From the NCBI RefSeq assembly GCF_900961225.1, contig NZ_CAAHFN010000120.1:1-64000 (forward strand): a stretch of DNA of 64,000 nucleotides. Reading direction: 5' to 3'. Made by a program: the position numbers and the translations under genes. This stretch comes from Modicisalibacter radicis (GTDB lineage: Bacteria; Pseudomonadota; Gammaproteobacteria; Pseudomonadales; Halomonadaceae). The notes beneath the pieces were generated by a model. It ran no database searches. It was not told the origin of the DNA and saw nothing but the letters and a program-made list of their open reading frames with translations. This document shows positions 42,439 to 53,212 of this stretch, one piece after another (the first letter of the stretch is position 1; the number at the start of each line of letters is the position of its first letter).

Positions 42439-45371
42439 GTCTTCTCCTTGGCGCTGGCGGGCTTGAACAGCCGCAGCCGGTTGGCGTTGCTGACCACGGT
42501 CACCGAGGACAGCGACATCGCCACGGCGGCGATCACCGGCGACAGCAGCATGCCGGTGGCCGGGTAGAGAACCCCCGCGGCGATGGGAATGCCCAGCATG
42601 TTGTAGCCGAATGCGCCCCACAGGTTCTGCTTGATATTGGAAAGCGCCGCGCGGCTGATGGCGATGGCGTCGGCCACGCCGTGCAGCGAATCACGCATCA
42701 GCGCGATTCCCGCCGACTCGATGGCCACGTCGGTGCCCTGGCCGATGGCGAAGCCGACATCGGCGCGTGCCAGCGCCGGGGCGTCGTTGATGCCGTCGCC
42801 GACCATGCCGACGACTTCGCCCGCCGCCTGCAGGCGCTCGATGGCGGCATGCTTGTCTTCGGGCAGCAGGTCGGCGCGGAAGTCGTCGATACCGGCCTGG
42901 CGGGCGATGGCCGCGGCGGTGGGCTCGGCATCGCCGGTCAGCATCACCACCTCGAGTCCCTCGCCGCGCAGCCGTGCGATGGCCGCGACGGCGTCCTCGC
43001 GCAGCGGATCGGCGATCGCGAACAGTGCCGCCAGCGCGCCGTCGATGGCCAGGTAGACCACGGTATCGGCCTGGGCCTGGTAACCGGCCACGGCGTCGTG
43101 GGCGGGCGCGATATCGATGCCTTCGTCGCGCATCAGCGCCGCGTTGCCCAGCAGCAGGCGCTCCGCGTGAGCGCCGCTGGCGGCGACCCCGCGTCCGGTC
43201 AGCGAGGCGAAACCATCGATACTCGCCGGCGCTGCGCCACGGGCTTCGGCGAAATCGACCAGTGCCGCGGCCAGCGGATGTTCCGAACCGCGCTCCAGCG
43301 CCAGTGCCGCACTCAATGCCTGGCCCTCGTCACCGTACGCCTGCCAGTCGGTGACCCGTGGCTGGCCCTCGGTGAGCGTGCCGGTCTTGTCGACCACCAG
43401 CGTGGTCAGGCGGCTGGCATTCTGCAGCGCCTCGCCATGGCGGATCAGTACCCCGTATTCGGCGGCCTTGCCGACTCCGATCATGGTCGAGATCGGTGTG
43501 GCCAGGCCCAGCGCGCAGGGGCAGGCGATGATCAGCACGGTGGTGGCGGCGACCAGCATGTGGATGATGCGCGGCTCGGGGCCGAGGTTGAACCAGACCA
43601 GTGCGGTGATCACCGCGATGATCATTACCGCGGGTACGAACACCGCGGCGACCCGATCGGCCAGTCGGCTGATCGGCGGGCGCGAGTTCTGGGCGTCGCG
43701 AACCTGTTCGATGATCCGTGCCAGACGCGTATGCGCCCCGACCCGGGTGGCGCGGTAGACCAGCGAGCCCTTGCCGTTCACCGTGCCGGCAGCCAGCTCG
43801 TCGCCGGCACGCTTGGCAACCGGCATCGGCTCGCCGGTGAGGGTCGATTCGTCGACGAAGCTTTCGCCTTCGCTCACCTCGCCGTCGACCGGCAGGCGCT
43901 CGCCGGGTCGAACCCGCAGCAGGTCGCCCACGACCACCGCGTCGATGGGAATATCCCGGTCCTGGCCGTCGCGGATCACCCGTGCGGTGCGCGGACGCAG
44001 GTCGAGCAGGTGCTTGAGCGCCTGGGAGGTGCGTCCGCGGGCACGTACCTCGATTGCCTGGCCGAGGCTGATCAGCCCGACGATCATCAGCGAGGCCTCG
44101 AAATACAGCGCCCGGGCGGCCTCGGGGACGATCCCGGGGGCCAGCGCGACGACCATCGAATAGAGCCAGGCAACGCCGGTGCCCAGCGCCACCAGCATGT
44201 CCATGTTGGCCTGGCGGTGGCGCAACGCCTTGAACGCGCCGACGAAGAATACCCGGCCGGCGCTGGCCAGAACCCCCAGCGTGGCCAGCCCCACGCCGAC
44301 CCATGCCCAGCGCTCGATGCCCTCGAGCATCGGGTGGTGGAAGAACATCGACAGCATCAGCACCAGGCCGGGAGCCAGCGCCAGCCAGGTGTCGCGTAGC
44401 CGGCTGCGGTATTCGCGGGCCTCGTTGTCCTCGCGCTTGGCCTCGCCGCGCTCGATGTCCTCGACGACCTCGGCGCCGTAACCGACAGCCTCGACAGCGG
44501 CGATCAGCGTCGACGCCGAAACGCGCCCGCTGACGGTGGCGCCGCGGGTGGCGAAGTTGACCTCGGCGCGTTCGACGCCCTCGACCCGGTCCAGCGCCTG
44601 CTGGATGGTGCGCACGCAGCTGGCGCAGGTGATGCCGGAAAGCGCCAGTTCGATGCTCTGGCGCGGTTGCGAAGCGGGCTCACGTGCATCCTGAGGGGCG
44701 GCCTGGGGCTGGTCGGCAGGAATACGCTCGCGGGCTTGTCCGCCGCTCTCGTCCGGTGGGTAGCCGGCCTCGCCCAGCGTGGCGTCGAGCAGGCCATCGG
44801 GCAGGTAGCTTTCGACGCTCAACCGCTGCTGTTCGGGATCGCCGGTGACCCGTGCCAGCGGATCGCGACTCTGGATCGCTTCGCGCAGGCGCTTGACGCA
44901 GGCCTGGCACGACATGCTCGGGATCGTGCGCTCGCGACGGGTAAAGACGGCGGGCTCGGCGTCGAACCCGGCCTCGCGCACCGCGTCGACGATCGCTGCA
45001 CTCGGCAAACGGCTGGTCACGCTGAGCCAGCCGTGGGCGGGCTCGCCCTGCAATTCGGCAGCGTCGTCGCGGGCCTGGATGGCGCGGCGTATCTTGCTCA
45101 CGCAGCCTTGGCAACTGATTCCCCGGGCGCGCAGTGCCAGCGGCGCGCAGGGCATGTGGCTTGCTTGATAGCCGGCGCCGTGGATCGCCGCAATGACCTC
45201 ATCCAGCCCGCGCTCGGTGGTGACCCGTGCCAGGCGAGTGTCGAGTTCGATCCCGGCTCGCTCGTCCAGGGCTTCGAGGGCGCGTCGCGTGCGGGCCACG
45301 CAGCCGCCGCAGGTCAGGCCGTCGAGGGCCAGCGACCAGGTCGTTGCGCGTTGTTCGACGGTCTCGCTCAT
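42435..45371 (-). CDS. copA: Copper(I) P1B-type ATPase CopA with four N-terminal metal-binding domains (978 aa)
   Basis: Four HMA-like domains with CxxC precede the transporter core: LTCGGC, ISCQGC, MSCQAC and ITCASC. The membrane core has [10 protein letters not shown] (TM6) and, for Cu(I) specificity, FGYN (TM7) and MSLSS (TM8). The P and N domains have [15 protein letters not shown], the GSEHPL loop and [11 protein letters not shown]. It exports Cu(I) from the cytoplasm. Start ATG 45371 overlaps the MerR stop as ATGA. E. coli CopA has two HMA domains and 834 aa. It is co-transcribed with the MerR regulator and the 25-aa peptide. Confidence 0.95.
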   Translation of the reverse strand: MSETVEQRATTWSLALDGLTCGGCVARTRRALEALDERAGIELDTRLARVTTERGLDEVIAAIHGAGYQASHMPCAPLALRARGISCQGCVSKIRRAIQARDDAAELQGEPAHGWLSVTSRLPSAAIVDAVREAGFDAEPAVFTRRERTIPSMSCQACVKRLREAIQSRDPLARVTGDPEQQRLSVESYLPDGLLDATLGEAGYPPDESGGQARERIPADQPQAAPQDAREPASQPRQSIELALSGITCASCVRTIQQALDRVEGVERAEVNFATRGATVSGRVSASTLIAAVEAVGYGAEVVEDIERGEAKREDNEAREYRSRLRDTWLALAPGLVLMLSMFFHHPMLEGIERWAWVGVGLATLGVLASAGRVFFVGAFKALRHRQANMDMLVALGTGVAWLYSMVVALAPGIVPEAARALYFEASLMIVGLISLGQAIEVRARGRTSQALKHLLDLRPRTARVIRDGQDRDIPIDAVVVGDLLRVRPGERLPVDGEVSEGESFVDESTLTGEPMPVAKRAGDELAAGTVNGKGSLVYRATRVGAHTRLARIIEQVRDAQNSRPPISRLADRVAAVFVPAVMIIAVITALVWFNLGPEPRIIHMLVAATTVLIIACPCALGLATPISTMIGVGKAAEYGVLIRHGEALQNASRLTTLVVDKTGTLTEGQPRVTDWQAYGDEGQALSAALALERGSEHPLAAALVDFAEARGAAPASIDGFASLTGRGVAASGAHAERLLLGNAALMRDEGIDIAPAHDAVAGYQAQADTVVYLAIDGALAALFAIADPLREDAVAAIARLRGEGLEVVMLTGDAEPTAAAIARQAGIDDFRADLLPEDKHAAIERLQAAGEVVGMVGDGINDAPALARADVGFAIGQGTDVAIESAGIALMRDSLHGVADAIAISRAALSNIKQNLWGAFGYNMLGIPIAAGVLYPATGMLLSPVIAAVAMSLSSVTVVSNANRLRLFKPASAKEKT

Positions 45372-45799
45372 GAGCGCTCCTCTTTTGACTGGCGCGGCTG
45401 ATTCCAGTGCTCGATCAACTGGCAGATGGTGTTGCCGTCGGGCGCGCCATCCGGCATATCGGCCCAATTGCTCAGCGCGCTTTCCATGCGCGCTGCCAAT
45501 TGCTCGAGTTCGCTGATGCGCTGCCTGATCTCGGGCAGGCGTGCGGCGAGCAGGTCGCGAACCATCGGACATGGCGAATCGCCATGGTCGGCGTGGCCGA
45601 GGATCTCGCCGATCTCCCTGAGGCTGAAGCCCAGCGTGCGGGCGCGCTGGATGAAACGCAGCCGGGTCAGCGAGTCCTCTCCGTAGCGCTGATAGCCGTT
45701 GTGCGGGTCGCGTTCAGGGTGCAGTAGCCCCTCGCGGGTGTAATGGCGCACCGTCTCCGCGGTGACGCCGGCGCTGCGGGCCAGTTCGATGACTTTCAT
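45368..45799 (-). CDS. MerR-family metal-responsive regulator of the copper operon (143 aa)
   Basis: N-terminal winged helix ([48 protein letters not shown]), a dimerisation helix, then a short C-terminal sensor. Cys77 and Cys126 are the only obvious cysteines. In CueR the residue at position 77 is Ser and the Cu ligands are Cys112 and Cys120; in ZntR and MerR the equivalent of 77 is Cys. Start ATG 45799 has AAGGAG and lies about 24 nt after the predicted transcript start. It is first gene of the operon with copA and the 25-aa peptide. Confidence 0.88.
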   Translation of the reverse strand: MKVIELARSAGVTAETVRHYTREGLLHPERDPHNGYQRYGEDSLTRLRFIQRARTLGFSLREIGEILGHADHGDSPCPMVRDLLAARLPEIRQRISELEQLAARMESALSNWADMPDGAPDGNTICQLIEHWNQPRQSKEERS

Positions 45800-45829
45800 G
45801 ACGCTCTCCTTGGCGAGGCTCATGCCATC

Positions 45830-45861
45830 AGTCTAAAACCTGTGGGTAACAAATAGGTCAA
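45830..45861 (-). promoter_or_regulatory. MerR-type promoter and operator for the copper operon
   Basis: On the - strand TTGACC (45856-45861) and TAGACT (45830-45835) are separated by 20 bp (or 19 to TTAGAC), the long spacer of MerR-controlled promoters. ACCT-N13-AGGT (45838-45858) is centred between them, the same dyad spacing as the E. coli copA promoter. Transcription would start near 45823. Confidence 0.8.
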
Positions 45862-45991
45862 GGTCAAAGGTAGCCGGCCGGCCCGCGCCGTCGCGGTGAT
45901 GGGCGCAATTCGGCGCTATCCGGCGTGACGCCTGGCTTGGTGAAGAGGAGGGGGCTTGCGTTCGACCAAAGGATAGGTGTTTCAGTGGATT

Positions 45992-46005
45992 GAAACGGCC
46001 GTTTG
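45992..46005. promoter_or_regulatory. PsrA-like operator upstream of fadL
   Basis: GAAAC-GGCC-GTTTG matches the PsrA consensus (G/C)AAAC-N2-4-GTTT(G/C) exactly. AAACGGCCGTTT is a perfect palindrome. TTGACT (46009-46014) follows directly as a candidate -35, though a -10 is not obvious. A second inverted repeat, GTTTCA-N6-TGAAAC (45979-45996), overlaps it. The remainder of 45862-46113 holds nothing else I can support. Confidence 0.6.
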
Positions 46006-46113
46006 TTCTTGACTTGATTACCTCGATCGGCCAAAACGACTAGGACCGCCATTGTCTGGTATGGGCAACATAATCATCACGCCGCCTCTTCAAGAAATAG
46101 GGAACGAATCATC

Positions 46114-47424
46114 ATGCACAACAAGATCAACAAGCTCGCCATCGCGATCGCCGCTGCCTCGGCGACGCTGGTCTCGGGTCAGGCCGCGGCCGGTGCCTTC
46201 CAGCTCAACGAGCAGAGCGTCAGCGCGCAGGGCACGGCGTTCGCCGGCCGAACCTCGAATGTCACCGATGCTTCGGTCGTCTTCGGCAACCCGGCGGGCA
46301 TGTCGTTTCTCGATCGTGCCCAGGTCACCGCCGGGGCGACCTACCTGAACGTCAATAGCGATATCGACAATGCCTCGGGGACCACGGCGCTGGGCACGCC
46401 GGTGTCACCCGCTTCCAACGAAGGCGATATGGTCCCCGGCAAGACCATCCCGTTCGGCTATTTCGTGCAGCCGATCAATGATCACCTGCACTTCGGCCTG
46501 GGCGTCTACGCGCCGTTCGGCGTGGTCACCGATTACGAGGATGACTTCGAGGGGCGTTACTTCGGCAATTACAGCGATGTCAAGGTGGTGACCGTCCAGC
46601 CGACCCTGTCGGTCAAGTTCAGCGATCAGCTTTCGGCGGGTTTCGGCATTACCTACAACCGTATCGAAGGGGAGCTGGAGAGCGCCACGGCTGATGGCTC
46701 GGCGGCATTGGGTAACCCTCAGGGCGAGGGCAGCGTCAATGTCGAGGGCGACGACGAGGCATTCGGCTTTACCTTCGGCATGATGTACAAGCCGGTCGAA
46801 TCGACCACCCTGGGCGTGACGTATCGTTCGGATGTCGATTATGAACTCGAAGGCGAGGTAGATGCCTCGAACGTGTTCAGCCGCGAGCTGGCCATGGCAA
46901 CCGGTGGCGCCATGACCACGTTGAGTCGCGCTGGGGATGCGGGCCTGGATATCACGCTGCCCGAAACCATCGATTTCTCGGTGACCCATGAGCTCAACGA
47001 GCGCTGGACGGTGATGGCCGGTGCGGCGCTGGTCAAGTGGAGCAGCTTCGATCGCCTCACCGTCGACAACGATCTCGGTGTCGATATCGATGAAGTCCAG
47101 GACTATGAAGACGCCTGGCAGTACGCCCTGGGCGTGGCCTATCACGTCAACCCGGCGTGGACGCTGCGCGGTGGGGTGGCCTACGACGAATCGCCGATTC
47201 GCGACGAGGTGCGCACCGTGCGCGTACCCTCCGGCGATCGCACCATCTTCTCGCTGGGCGCCGGCTGGACGCCGACACCCGATCTGACGCTGGATGTCGC
47301 CTATACTTACCTGACCGAGGATACCGCGCCGGTCAGTCAGGCGTCGGCGAGCCGCGGAACCTACGAGGCTGACTACGAGAACGAAGCCCATGGCTTCGGC
47401 GCGCAGGCGACCTACCGCTTCTAA
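46114..47424 (+). CDS. FadL-family outer-membrane long-chain fatty acid transporter (436 aa)
   Basis: A signal peptide (1-25, ending AAAG or QAAA) is followed by the family motif AGAFQLNEQSVSAQGTAFAG (about 25-45), the NPAGM of the hatch and a 14-strand beta-barrel with alternating residues. It ends in Phe (TYRF), as needed for BAM insertion. FadL moves fatty acids and other hydrophobic compounds across the outer membrane. ATG 46114 follows AGGGAA. The PsrA-like box upstream suggests induction by fatty acids. Other substrates (aromatics) are possible for FadL paralogues. Confidence 0.9.
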   Translation: MHNKINKLAIAIAAASATLVSGQAAAGAFQLNEQSVSAQGTAFAGRTSNVTDASVVFGNPAGMSFLDRAQVTAGATYLNVNSDIDNASGTTALGTPVSPASNEGDMVPGKTIPFGYFVQPINDHLHFGLGVYAPFGVVTDYEDDFEGRYFGNYSDVKVVTVQPTLSVKFSDQLSAGFGITYNRIEGELESATADGSAALGNPQGEGSVNVEGDDEAFGFTFGMMYKPVESTTLGVTYRSDVDYELEGEVDASNVFSRELAMATGGAMTTLSRAGDAGLDITLPETIDFSVTHELNERWTVMAGAALVKWSSFDRLTVDNDLGVDIDEVQDYEDAWQYALGVAYHVNPAWTLRGGVAYDESPIRDEVRTVRVPSGDRTIFSLGAGWTPTPDLTLDVAYTYLTEDTAPVSQASASRGTYEADYENEAHGFGAQATYRF

Positions 47425-47446
47425 GCGCTATCGTGGTGACCAGTAA

Positions 47447-47469
47447 CCCGGCCGAATGGCCGGGTTTTT
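47447..47469 (+). terminator. Intrinsic terminator after fadL
   Basis: CCCGGCC (47447-47453) pairs with GGCCGGG (47458-47464) around GAAT, then TTTTT. Confidence 0.93.
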
Positions 47470-47496
47470 CGTGGATGGTGTCGTGGCTGGCTCCAT

Positions 47497-49095
<1,599 letters not shown>

Positions 49096-49102
49096 GGTCA
49101 CC

Positions 49103-50074
49103 TCAGCGTGTTTTCGGATCCAGGGCATCACGCAACCCATCGCCCAGGAAGTTGAGACAGAACAGCGTCGTGGCGAGGAACAGCGACGGCACCAGCAGCA
49201 GCCACGGTGCGCTCTGCATCATGTCGGTGCCTTCGGAAATCAGCACGCCCCAGCTGGTCAGCGGCTCCTGCACGCCGAGGCCGAGGAACGACAGGAAGCT
49301 CTCGAGCAGGATGACCTTGGGCACGGTGAGCGTGACGTAGACGATCACCGGGCCGATGGCGTTGGGAATCAGGTGGCGGGTGACGATCTTGCGGTCGCGC
49401 ACGCCCAGCGCGTGGGCGGCCTCGATGAACTCGCGCTGCTTGAGCGCCAGCGTCTGGCCGCGCACGATGCGCGCCATGTCGAGCCATTCGACCGCGCCGA
49501 TGGCGGCGTAGATCAGGAAGATGTTGCGCCCGAACACCACCATCAGCAGGATCACCAGGAACATGAACGGCAGCGAGTACATGATGTCGACGAAGCGCAT
49601 CATGTAGCCGTCCAGGCGCCCGCCGACGTAACCGGAGATGGCGCCGTAGAGTACCCCGATCACCAGGCTGACGAAGCTCGCCACCAGTGCCACCGACAGC
49701 GACACGCGGCCGCCGTAGAGGGTGCGGGTGAGCAGGTCGCGGCCGTTGGCGTCGGTGCCCAGCAAATGGCCGCTCTCGAGGCTCGGCGCGGCGTTGAAGG
49801 CGCTCCAGTCGACCTCGGCGAGCCCCCAGGGCAGTAGGTAGGGGCCGATCAGGCAGGCCGCGGCGATCGCGATCAGCAGTACCAGGCTGACCATCGCCGC
49901 CCTGTTCTGCCTGAGTCGCCGCCAGGCGTCCCGGCCGAGGCTCTCGCCGGCGACCGCGCCGGCCTCGGGGTCGGGCTCGGTAGGTGGGCTGGGGCTGCCG
50001 GGCGGCGTTCCGCCGGCCGGCGGAGCGCCGCCCGACATGTTGTGGCCGCTATAGGGCGTGGTATCAGTGGTCAT
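49103..50074 (-). CDS. oppC: Oligopeptide ABC transporter permease OppC (323 aa)
   Basis: The N-terminal cytoplasmic tail (1-45) is Pro/Gly-rich (PPAGGTPPGSPSPPTEPDPE) and longer than in E. coli OppC. Six transmembrane helices follow, with LGTDANGRDLLTRTLYGGRVSL and the EAA loop EAAHALGVRDRKIVTRHLIPN that contacts the ATPase. Start ATG 50074. Co-transcribed with oppB (20 bp gap) and oppDF. Confidence 0.93.
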   Translation of the reverse strand: MTTDTTPYSGHNMSGGAPPAGGTPPGSPSPPTEPDPEAGAVAGESLGRDAWRRLRQNRAAMVSLVLLIAIAAACLIGPYLLPWGLAEVDWSAFNAAPSLESGHLLGTDANGRDLLTRTLYGGRVSLSVALVASFVSLVIGVLYGAISGYVGGRLDGYMMRFVDIMYSLPFMFLVILLMVVFGRNIFLIYAAIGAVEWLDMARIVRGQTLALKQREFIEAAHALGVRDRKIVTRHLIPNAIGPVIVYVTLTVPKVILLESFLSFLGLGVQEPLTSWGVLISEGTDMMQSAPWLLLVPSLFLATTLFCLNFLGDGLRDALDPKTR

Positions 50075-50094
50075 GGCGTTGCATCCCTGGCCGG

Positions 50095-51021
50095 TCAGTC
50101 GTCATAGCGGATTTGCGGATCGAGCGCGGAATAGAGCAGGTCGACGAGCAGGTTCATCAGCACGATCAGTGCGCCATAGAACACCACCGTGCCCATCACC
50201 AGGGTGTAGTCGCGGTTGAGCGCGCCCTGCACGAAGTAGCGGCCGATGCCGGGGATGCCGAAGATCTGCTCGATCACCACCGAACCGGTGATGATCCCGG
50301 CGATCGCCGGGCCCAGGTAGGAGGTCACCGGCAAAAGCGCCGGGCGGATGGCGTGGCGCCAGATCACCTGACGTTCGGAGAGCCCCTTGGCACGCGCGGT
50401 GCGAATGTAGTGGCTGCCGAGCACCTCGATCATGCTGGCGCGCATCATCCGCGCGATGTAGGCGATCTGCTGGATCGACAGGGCGATCACCGGCAGCACC
50501 AGGTTGGGCAGCGCGCCGCCGTTCCAGCCGCCGGCCGGCAGCCAGGCGAGCAGCACGCCGAAGACCAGTGCCAGGATCGGCGCGATCACGAAGTTGGGCA
50601 CCGCGATGCCGGCCAGCGCCACCCCCATCACCGCGTAATCGACGCCCGAGTTGCGCCTGAGCGCGGCGATGATTCCCAGCGGCAGGCCGAGCAGCAGCGC
50701 GAGAAGGATCGCCAGTCCGCCGATCTCGAGACTCACCGGGAAGCCCTGGGCGATCAGCTCGGTGACCGAGAAGTCCTTGTACTTGAACGACGGCCCGAAA
50801 TCGCCCTGCAGCAGGTTGCCCATGTAGCGCAGGTACTGCATCGGCAACGGCTCGTCGAGATGGTAGGCCGCCTTGAGGTTGGCCTCGATCTCGGGCGGCA
50901 ACTGGCGCTCGCCGTCGAACGGGCCGCCCGGGGCGACGCGCATCAGGAAGAACGAGAGGGTGATCACCACCAGCATCGTCGGGATGGCCTGCAGCAGCCG
51001 TTTCAGCGTATAGGTCAGCAT
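50095..51021 (-). CDS. oppB: Oligopeptide ABC transporter permease OppB (308 aa)
   Basis: Six transmembrane helices beginning LKRLLQAIPTMLVVITLSFFLMR, with PGGPFDGERQLPPEIEANL (periplasmic loop) and the EAA loop YIRTARAKGLSERQVIWRHAIRPA. Length and order match OppB. It lies 190 bp downstream of oppA; a hairpin at 51130-51151 sits in the gap. Confidence 0.94.
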   Translation of the reverse strand: MLTYTLKRLLQAIPTMLVVITLSFFLMRVAPGGPFDGERQLPPEIEANLKAAYHLDEPLPMQYLRYMGNLLQGDFGPSFKYKDFSVTELIAQGFPVSLEIGGLAILLALLLGLPLGIIAALRRNSGVDYAVMGVALAGIAVPNFVIAPILALVFGVLLAWLPAGGWNGGALPNLVLPVIALSIQQIAYIARMMRASMIEVLGSHYIRTARAKGLSERQVIWRHAIRPALLPVTSYLGPAIAGIITGSVVIEQIFGIPGIGRYFVQGALNRDYTLVMGTVVFYGALIVLMNLLVDLLYSALDPQIRYDD

Positions 51022-51129
51022 GGGATTGTCCGGGCGCAGCCCTCGGATGGGGCATCACTGGGATGGCGGGGTGGACTGACCCGCTAGCAAGCCTGCGCGA
51101 GGGCGCTGTGAACCCCTCCTTGGGCGCTA

Positions 51130-51151
51130 CATTCGTCATCCCTGACGAATG
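51130..51151 (-). other. Stable stem-loop between oppA and oppB
   Basis: CATTCGTCA (51130-51138) pairs with TGACGAATG (51143-51151) around TCCC, with no T-tract. In solute-importer operons, such a hairpin after the binding-protein gene commonly protects its mRNA and lowers permease expression; that role is inferred here. Confidence 0.6.
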
Positions 51152-51211
51152 ACCCTCGCTTCGGTTTGCTACCGGCGTCCACCCATCACTGGCTGTTGTG
51201 AAAAAATGCTG

Positions 51212-52798
51212 TTACTCGGTGAAGGTCACCCAGCGCGAGGGATGATCGTCCTCGGCGTTGTCCTGCCAGCCGCTGATCGACGGGTTCACCAGGTTGCGCG
51301 TCACGTAGTACAGCAGGGGCGCCAGGGCGTAGTCGTCGAGCGCCACGTTCTCGGCCTGCTGCAGGAGCTGCTGGCGCTTGTCGAGATCCAGGGTATTGGC
51401 GGCCTGGTCGAGCAGCGTGTCGTACTCGGGGTTGGAGTAGGCGCCGTAGTTGTTGCCGACGCTGCTGCGCAGCAGGGTCAGGAAATTCTCGGCGTCATTG
51501 TAGTCGGCGATCCAGCCGGCCCGGGCGATGTCGAAGTCGCCCTGCTGGATGGTCTGATAGTGGACGGTGGCCTCGGCGTTGGTCATCTCGACGTTGACGC
51601 CGAGCGGCTTCCACATTGCCGCCAGGGCAATGGCGATCTTCTTGTGTTCGTCGGAGGTGTTGTAGCGAAGCTGCAGGTTCAGCGGATTGTCGGGGCCGTA
51701 GCCGGCCTCCTTGATCAGCTGCTTGGCCCTGGCCAGGCGCTCCTGGTAGTCGCCATCGACGCCGTCCATGCGCTGGACGTCGTAATGGCTGGTGCCCGGC
51801 GGGACCAGCGAGTAGGCGTCCTTGAAGCTGCCGGCCATGATCTGCTCGGACAGCACCTTGCGCCGCACCACCAGGTTGAGCGCTTCGCGCACGCGCGCGT
51901 CCGCGGTCGGCCGGCCCTCGCGGTTGTTGAGCACATAGTAGTAGGAACCCAGCATCGGGCTCAGGTGGGTGGCGTCCGGCAGGTTGCCCTTCAGCCATTG
52001 ATAGCGGCTCGAGGGGTAGTCGCGGATGATGTCCAGCTCGCCGGCGCGAAAGCGCGAGATGGCGGCGTTGCGATCCTCGGTGGTGAAGTAGTTGACGCCA
52101 TCCAGCGAGACCTCGTCGGCGTCATAGTATTCGGGGTTCTTCTCGACGCTGATGCGCGACTGCGAGATCCACTCGACCGGCTTGAAGGCGCCGTTGGTGA
52201 CGATGTTGTCCATCTTGATCCACTGCTTGCCGTACTCGTCGACGGCATGCTGGGGCACCGGATAGGCGGTGTAGTGGGTCAGCAACTGCAGGAAGAACGG
52301 CGTCGGCGACTCGAGGGTGACCTCGAGGGTCTTGCCGCCATCCAGTGATTCGGCGCCGATCGCGTCGAGGGGCTTGTCGCCTGAGTTGATCGACTCGGCG
52401 TTCTCGATCGGGTAGAGCAGATAGGCGTACTTCGAGGCGCTGGCCGGGTCGAGCAGATGCTGCCAGCCGAACACGAAGTCCTCGGCGGTGACCGGCTCGC
52501 CATCGGACCAGGTGGCGCCCTCGCGCAGATGGAAGGTATAGGTCTTGCCGTCCTCGGAGACCTCCCAGTCGGTAGCCATGCCGGGCATGACCTCGCCCTT
52601 GGGATTTTCCTTGAGCAGGCCCTCGTAGACGTCCATGAGGATCTGCGATTCCCATACCCCGCCGGAGACCTGCGAAGTATCGAAGGAGGCGAGCTCGCCC
52701 ATGACCCCGATGTTCAGGTCCTTGGCGTAAAGCGGCCCGGCCACCAGGCTGGAGGACAGGGCGATGGCGGCGATCAGCGAACGGCGTTTGCAGTACAT
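51212..52798 (-). CDS. oppA: Oligopeptide-binding protein OppA (528 aa)
   Basis: Signal peptide (1-24, ending LYA) without a lipobox, so free in the periplasm. A class C solute-binding protein with GELASFDTSQVSGGVWESQILMDVYEGLL, TYTFHLREGATWSDGEPVTAEDFVF and HLSPMLGSYYYVLNN. It captures short peptides and hands them to OppBC. ATG 52798 follows AGGA. First gene of oppA-B-C-DF, transcribed leftward from the region 52799-52950. Confidence 0.93.
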   Translation of the reverse strand: MYCKRRSLIAAIALSSSLVAGPLYAKDLNIGVMGELASFDTSQVSGGVWESQILMDVYEGLLKENPKGEVMPGMATDWEVSEDGKTYTFHLREGATWSDGEPVTAEDFVFGWQHLLDPASASKYAYLLYPIENAESINSGDKPLDAIGAESLDGGKTLEVTLESPTPFFLQLLTHYTAYPVPQHAVDEYGKQWIKMDNIVTNGAFKPVEWISQSRISVEKNPEYYDADEVSLDGVNYFTTEDRNAAISRFRAGELDIIRDYPSSRYQWLKGNLPDATHLSPMLGSYYYVLNNREGRPTADARVREALNLVVRRKVLSEQIMAGSFKDAYSLVPPGTSHYDVQRMDGVDGDYQERLARAKQLIKEAGYGPDNPLNLQLRYNTSDEHKKIAIALAAMWKPLGVNVEMTNAEATVHYQTIQQGDFDIARAGWIADYNDAENFLTLLRSSVGNNYGAYSNPEYDTLLDQAANTLDLDKRQQLLQQAENVALDDYALAPLLYYVTRNLVNPSISGWQDNAEDDHPSRWVTFTE

Positions 52799-53212
52799 AT
52801 CAAGTCCTGGCTGGTTGTTGTTGTTGCGATGACGGCAAGCCATTAGCGGGCTCGCTAAAGTCACGAACTCGTCAGACCATCTCGCTACGCCGCTTTCATG
52901 TCCATTTTGAATTTTGCATGACATGTTGCAAAAAGCGCATAGCGCCTTCGGTTCGGGCACTGGCATCGCATGGGCTGGAGAGCCGTTTGTGAAGAAAACC
53001 ACATTCACGTTGTACGGGGAGTGTCGTGCCGGCATCGGGGCCGATATCGGGGCCTCCAGGCCGCAGGTTCAGGCGGCGCGGGCCAGCCCCGGGATGACGC
53101 TTCCCGCCGGGTTGGCTACAATGGCGGTCTTTTCTCGTGCGCCGGGTTCCTGCCCGGCGCCTTTGACTGCAGCTTTTTACTGAACGTCACCGCACGCCGA
53201 CACAGGATGACC
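52799..53212. other. Divergent oppA / prfB intergenic region
   Basis: Leftward: a candidate oppA promoter TTGCAA (52926-52931) - 16 bp - CAAAAT (52904-52909) on the - strand, and an inverted repeat TTAGCG-GGCT-CGCTAA (52843-52858). Rightward: the prfB promoter and leader hairpin given separately. No ORF here looks real. Confidence 0.5.
53094..53122 (+). promoter_or_regulatory. Candidate promoter of prfB
   Basis: ATGACG (53094-53099) and TACAAT (53117-53122) are 17 bp apart. The start would be near 53129, leaving an 85-nt leader. GCGCCGGG (53139-53146) and CCCGGCGC (53153-53160) in that leader form a perfect 8-bp stem with a 6-nt loop. Confidence 0.55.

Noticed and set aside
42681-44399. 572-codon open frame on the + strand antisense to copA
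   Set aside because: copA has all P-type ATPase motifs; the antisense frame is a GC artefact.
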